A stretch of 64,000 bases of DNA from Pseudorasbora parva (Eukaryota; Chordata; Actinopteri; Cypriniformes; Gobionidae): contig NC_090183.1 of NCBI RefSeq assembly GCF_024679245.1, forward strand, positions 25,956,809-26,020,808, in the 5' to 3' direction. Made by a program: the position numbers and the translations under genes. This document shows positions 59,641 through 64,000 of this stretch, in pieces (the first letter of the stretch is position 1; each line of letters opens with the position of its first letter). Under the pieces are notes generated by a model. It did no database searches and had not been told where the DNA came from. It saw only the letters and a program-made list of their open reading frames with translations.

Positions 59641-61574
59641 TTTGACAGTTCTCCCTAAGAGGAGGAACACATATGCATTTCCAATAACCTTTTCTTATGT
59701 TATTGCAGCACTTTTTTATGACCCGGGACAACTACCAATGGAGCCATTAAAAATTTAATCCTGCTTCTGCACGTACATAAAACATCCCGGCTATTATAGT
59801 ACAGCAGCCAGCGGACAGCATGAAAGTCGAGGGGATAAAAAATGGCGAAAAGGAGGGGAAATGAGAGAAAGAGGCAATTCTTTATCTTTTACACAACAGG
59901 ACTGAAAAAAAAAACAAATCCGCTGGCCATGTCTCATCCGTCAATCTTGTAGTTTCGGAGTCTCTACAAAAACACAAAAACATCCCAATGCTCTGACCAA
60001 CTGCGAAATGAACATTAAAATGTGTGATTACATATTTACAATCAGTCTTATAATACTCCACAGCTGTTACCATCAGCCTACCCTAAACAGCACAATGTCA
60101 TTTGACCTCATGAAGTTTCTGGCGAATCAAATGCTTATTTAGTGTTTACACAGTATCGCTTGATTGAAACAGAACAGCGGCATGTCACCTGAAGGACAAC
60201 AGCTGCTCGTAACCACCAAACTGATCCCGCGGTTAACCGGGTTATGACCATCTAAAACCAGACACTCTAAACATCTAGTCATGGCGATAAATCAGCTACT
60301 GAAAGGAGCAGATGACGACCGTTGATGGGTGACAAATTCAAGCGGCGACGCCAACGCTGCTGGCCCTTCAAAATACTGTTAGCCCTGCAATTTTTCCCCT
60401 CTCGTTTTGATGGGCAGTTTATCTGGTGGAGAATAAATGGAATCAAAACGAAAGAATAATACTCGCAAAATGGGCCTGGACGTTCACCGGGGACCAATAA
60501 AAAAAGAGAGAGCAATTTCCTCAATAAATAATTCGCTCTCTTTATGTTGTTGGTGGACCTAAACACAGAGCGTTCGGGCCACTGGGGTTGACACACTGTA
60601 ATCTAGCTTTGGGCGTGGGGTCTATTAATGCCATTTCCATATTCAGCTCCCTACCTCCGTATATTCCCGGCCCCCCTCACCCCCTTCGGTGGAAAAAAGG
60701 GCTGCTCCGAGGCTCGGGAATACCCCTGAGTCCCCTATAGCTGCCGCTCTGTAATACTAGCATTGCTCATTATTTAGCATGTCACCGCTATTTTACATGT
60801 TAAAGCACCTCTGTTGCCATCTAATTTATTGCAGGAATATCAAACGGGCCGGACTGGAATGGGGTCACCTGCGTTTTCATGACACAGGAAATAAATATAT
60901 ATATACAGTCAGTCAAGTCAAGGTGAAAACTTGGTGTCAGCTGTTTTTTAAGAAGTGATCTGAAAACGGAACAAACGTGAAAACAAAAGCGCAGAGGAAA
61001 ATTATCATGGTACATACGCCTGTTTTCATGGCAGTATCCTTTCTGTGCTTGATTCAGTGGTTTCCACAAAAGCAAATTCAGCTTGCTTTTCTTCTCTTGT
61101 ACTCTCCCGCATTTTTTACTTCGGATGAAATAGGGCAGCAACTCTGAGAAGGATGCTCTTGCTTTGATGAGATTCGGCAGTAATTATATTTTTCTGACAA
61201 TAACAATAGGAACAACAACAGCGGCAGGGCTAATCCGTCAGTGAGAAGGCCCACTTCTGCATCCTGCTGACAATGATTAGCTCTAATCTAGACTGCTGCT
61301 CTGTTCACAAGAGAAATGCACTTCTGAACAAGACTGCGTCCGTTTTGTTAGCTTTTTCCCCCTCTTTTATTCGCTCATTTTTGTATACTGTCCCTTTTTA
61401 TGTGTTCTGAACGAGTCAATATTTGATTAAATCTTTTGAAACGATTCATTTGATGGTGCAGCTGCAGATGGTTTGTAGAATGTGAGCGTATTACTGAAAG
61501 GCTAATCAATATGCAAAGAGAAAGTTGTTTAAAAATAACATTACTTCAAATGACATGGTAACAAAAATTTAGCT
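59641..61574. other. Long repeat-poor interval, candidate conserved noncoding cluster
   Basis: No transposon or long microsatellite occurs. Blocks at 59750-60110, 60180-60600, 60600-60830 and 61190-61340 have the composition of conserved noncoding DNA, with words such as GGTCTATTAATGCCATTTCC and ACAATGATTAGCTCTAATC. The 105- and 106-codon minus-strand frames (60279-60596, 60821-61141) show no domain. Confidence 0.4.
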
Positions 61575-61930
61575 GGACCCACTTTATATTCGGTCGCCTT
61601 AACTACTATGTATTAATATTTAACTTAATCATTGGGTACACTGCACATATTGTGTAGATGCATGTTTTTACTTTGTACTTACATTTGAAAAATTCCCTAC
61701 ATGTAATTACATCTGTAATTAATTTCTGTAGTTACATTATAATTACACAGTTGACACGTCCCTTACAGCTAACCCTACCCTTAAACTGACCCATCCCACC
61801 AGACCTGTCCCTAACTTTACCCGTATCCACTTATAAGACTGATTATGAAAAATGTGTTTTTCATAAAATATGAACACAATTGTACACATTTTTTTGATGT
61901 AAGTACATAGTAGTTAAGGCCATCTAATAT
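61575..61930. mobile_element. hAT-like MITE, truncated copy
   Basis: It begins GGACCCACTTTATATTCGG and keeps the family's AGTTACATTATAATTACACA and GTACATAGTAGTTAAGGCC words. It lacks the final AAAGTGGGTCC end that the copy at 15479-15848 retains. Confidence 0.8.
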
Positions 61931-63000
61931 CATATTTGATGTTATACAATACAACATCATGAAAATAAATATTGTTAAATGCAAAAACTAGGTCTGAATC
62001 CGGCCAGGGTCATGTCCCGATTCTATTGTCACTCTTACATAAAAAAGAAGAAAAAAAGTACATTTAAAAAAACAGTAACTCTGCTATTGTTTATTCCAAA
62101 CAAACTGCGTACATTTATTTTTTTTATCAGTAAAAAGGAATTTAATATTAATTAATTGTTCCTGCTGATTTCCCCTATTTTTGTTTATTCATTCATTTTT
62201 AAAAATACATAATTTAATCACACCGTTAAATGTAATCTTTAGCAGATCTCAAAATAAAGATCCATTATTCATATTGAACATTATAATGCAGTGATGCATG
62301 AATTCACAAGTGGCATTCAAAATGTTTAATTGATCTATTTTGACAAATTAGTAGAGTATTATATTGTGAATTCATCCGTTTTTGGCCATAACTTAAAAAT
62401 AATTATTGGCTATCAAGCCAAACGATTGTCGGTACCTATTCAGAGACGCAAGATATTAACTTTGTTTTTGTTTTGTTTTTACTTTTTAATTTCTGTCTTC
62501 TACCCAAACGCAATCTTGGCCTGTCATTTGAGCGAATACAACAGACCTCAAACACCCCATAAAATCTGTTCTTAATGTATAGTCTATAATGGCCTTATGT
62601 AGTATTCTGAATTCAAAATAAATCTGAGTTGGCTGTCTGTCTACTCCTCAAACTACAATATCACCAGAAATCCTCGCTGCACTATCATCAGGACAGAGAG
62701 AGGAGGTGAAAGGTCACGCATCAGGCCTTCGATGGTAAAGGGATTGTCGAGCACTGTGAATGTGGCCGGAAAAAAGGAACGTTTTGTGCCTCAAACATCC
62801 TGCTTACAGCAGCAAGGTCTGATCTTGGCATTACGTGTAAATACATCAGTCACTCCGGACCCCCTCTTTACACAGAAAGACAGACGCGCACACACACCTC
62901 AAACCTCAAACCCCCCATCTTCGGTTCTGTACCCTCCTCCCGCTTCCTCTACAGAAGTAAATTATCAAAACTGTGTTTGAAAGTGAATGAAGGGTGACTT
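61931..63000. other. Single-copy spacer
   Basis: No gene is seen. 62640-62960 is repeat-free and balanced in composition; the rest is A+T-rich. Confidence 0.35.
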
Positions 63001-63054
63001 GCTCTCCCCCCCTCTCTCACTCTCTCTCTCTCCCTCTCTTTCTCTCTCTCCCCT
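63001..63054. repeat. Pyrimidine tract (CT-rich)
   Basis: About 54 bases of C and T with one or two A interruptions. Confidence 0.85.
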
Positions 63055-63595
63055 TTTCCTCTTTGACATCTCAGTTTTTTTTTTCTTACTTGCCACCGTT
63101 TCTGGGCTAGGTGATAACTGCCGGTAATAGGATTAACATTGATTTCTTTTTGCAAGAACAGAGATGTGCCGGTTCCAGCTATTTATTGAACTGCCGGCTT
63201 TGAACTATCAAAACTGACTGGTGGAAAAGACCTAATGCAGCATTTTAAAGAGAAGAAAAGCCTCTGTGCATTTCTTTCTCTCTTTTTGTTATTCTTCCTT
63301 TCTGCCTCTCTCTCCCTCTCTCTTTTGTGTCACTAGGGGATAAAAGAGAACATACTGGAGCCACTGTTCTAAGCCCTGTTAATGACTTTATTCATTTTCA
63401 TTGTTTCCCCAACATCCTGCCGTATAGTCCGCAGACATCCCTATATTGTCCAGATTGGATTTGAGATTGTAATTGTATTCTGACTACTAGCTAACATTGA
63501 AAGGTGAGATTTATAAACATCCATAAAGGAGTGTTATGGGTTCCACCATACTTGTGCCATAATATTCATTAACAGAACAAAATAATGTTGACTTG
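63055..63595. other. Single-copy spacer, candidate conserved noncoding DNA
   Basis: Repeat-free, apart from a second CT-rich stretch near 63275-63325. No coding signal is recognised. Confidence 0.35.
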
Positions 63596-63740
63596 AAATA
63601 TGTTGGTTACAATTAGGCACTTACAATGGAAGTGAATGGGGCCCACATTAGAACCGTTACAATATTCACTGTTTTGAAAGTACTGTAACAAGATGTAAGC
63701 AATGTGTATTAACATGAATTTAATGTAGCGTGTAAAAAAA
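63596..63740 (+). repeat. Dispersed repeat G, copy 2
   Basis: TTAGGCACTTACAATGGAAG and TGAATGGGGCCCA are the inverse of words at 21389-21710. Confidence 0.5.
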
Positions 63741-64000
63741 AAACTGTATGTGTGTGTGTGGGGGGGGGGCATGTTTTTGTGACATATGAGGACACATATA
63801 TGTATAATGACATGGGTATGACATAGGTATTTCAAGGAGAGGGTGACTTATAAGGACATTAATATTTTTTAACATAGCCTATCATTTTAACATATGCCTG
63901 ATGAAGTTCATGGGACAGAGACATTAGCTATTTCTGATAGTAGATATTGTGCGGGATTTTCCTTTGTTTTTTTGTTTTTGTTTTTTTTTATCTCCATAAA
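63741..64000. repeat. Dispersed fish repeat scrap, then spacer
   Basis: GACATATGAGGACACATATA and CAAGGAGAGGGTGACTTATA, after a G-run at 63761-63769, belong to a TCCTCATA/GGACAT-rich repeat I recall from fish. The final 100 bp are A+T-rich. Confidence 0.4.

Overview
This window looks like 64 kb of noncoding DNA from a teleost fish, most likely a cyprinid (zebrafish, carp and relatives). The reasons are the dense mix of Tc1-like, hAT-like and TTAA-terminated DNA transposon remnants, several fold-back repeat families that I recall as abundant in cyprinids, long CA, CT and tetranucleotide microsatellites, and A+T-rich spacer. The species cannot be named from the sequence. I found no bacterial-type gene organisation, no rRNA or tRNA gene, no CRISPR array, and no host protein-coding exon of a family I recognise. 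Almost all open reading frames of 60-150 codons are chance frames, often running through microsatellites.

Layout. 1-9144: unique A+T-rich DNA, a near-perfect 57-bp-arm hairpin, fold-back repeats, a Z-DNA-prone CA/CG tract, a CT array, a two-level nested transposon (7021-8450) and a deleted Tc1 element. 9145-22642: mostly single-copy DNA with stretches that resemble conserved noncoding elements, interrupted by a few MITEs (short nonautonomous transposons). 22643-27840: a 0.95-kb block present twice in direct orientation, 4.1 kb apart. Each copy carries a short reading frame with well-formed splice sites, and the second copy is bracketed by a 90-bp direct repeat. 27841-36200: a dense transposon cluster of TTAA-ended repeats, internal minisatellites and a Tc1 pseudogene. 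36200-38870: single-copy DNA. 38876-42222: a Chapaev-like element, a 770-bp CTCA array with higher-order structure, a CA array and a perfect 23-bp hairpin. 42223-46180: mainly single-copy, with two MITEs. 46188-54783: a second Tc1 pseudogene, an insertion whose empty site is present 1.6 kb away, a TTAA element with 20-bp perfect terminal repeats, a three-unit tandem repeat and a long-TIR element. 54784-64000: single-copy, with two CpG-dense intervals and a few repeats.

Interpretation. The alternation of low-repeat, moderately G+C-rich stretches with repeat islands, without exons, is what one expects of an intron or flanking gene desert of a vertebrate developmental regulator. That is inference; conservation could not be tested here. 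None of the transposons has an intact transposase, so all would depend on enzymes supplied elsewhere. The observation I would follow first is the duplicated block with the possible 52-codon, two-exon frame; I do not recognise its product.
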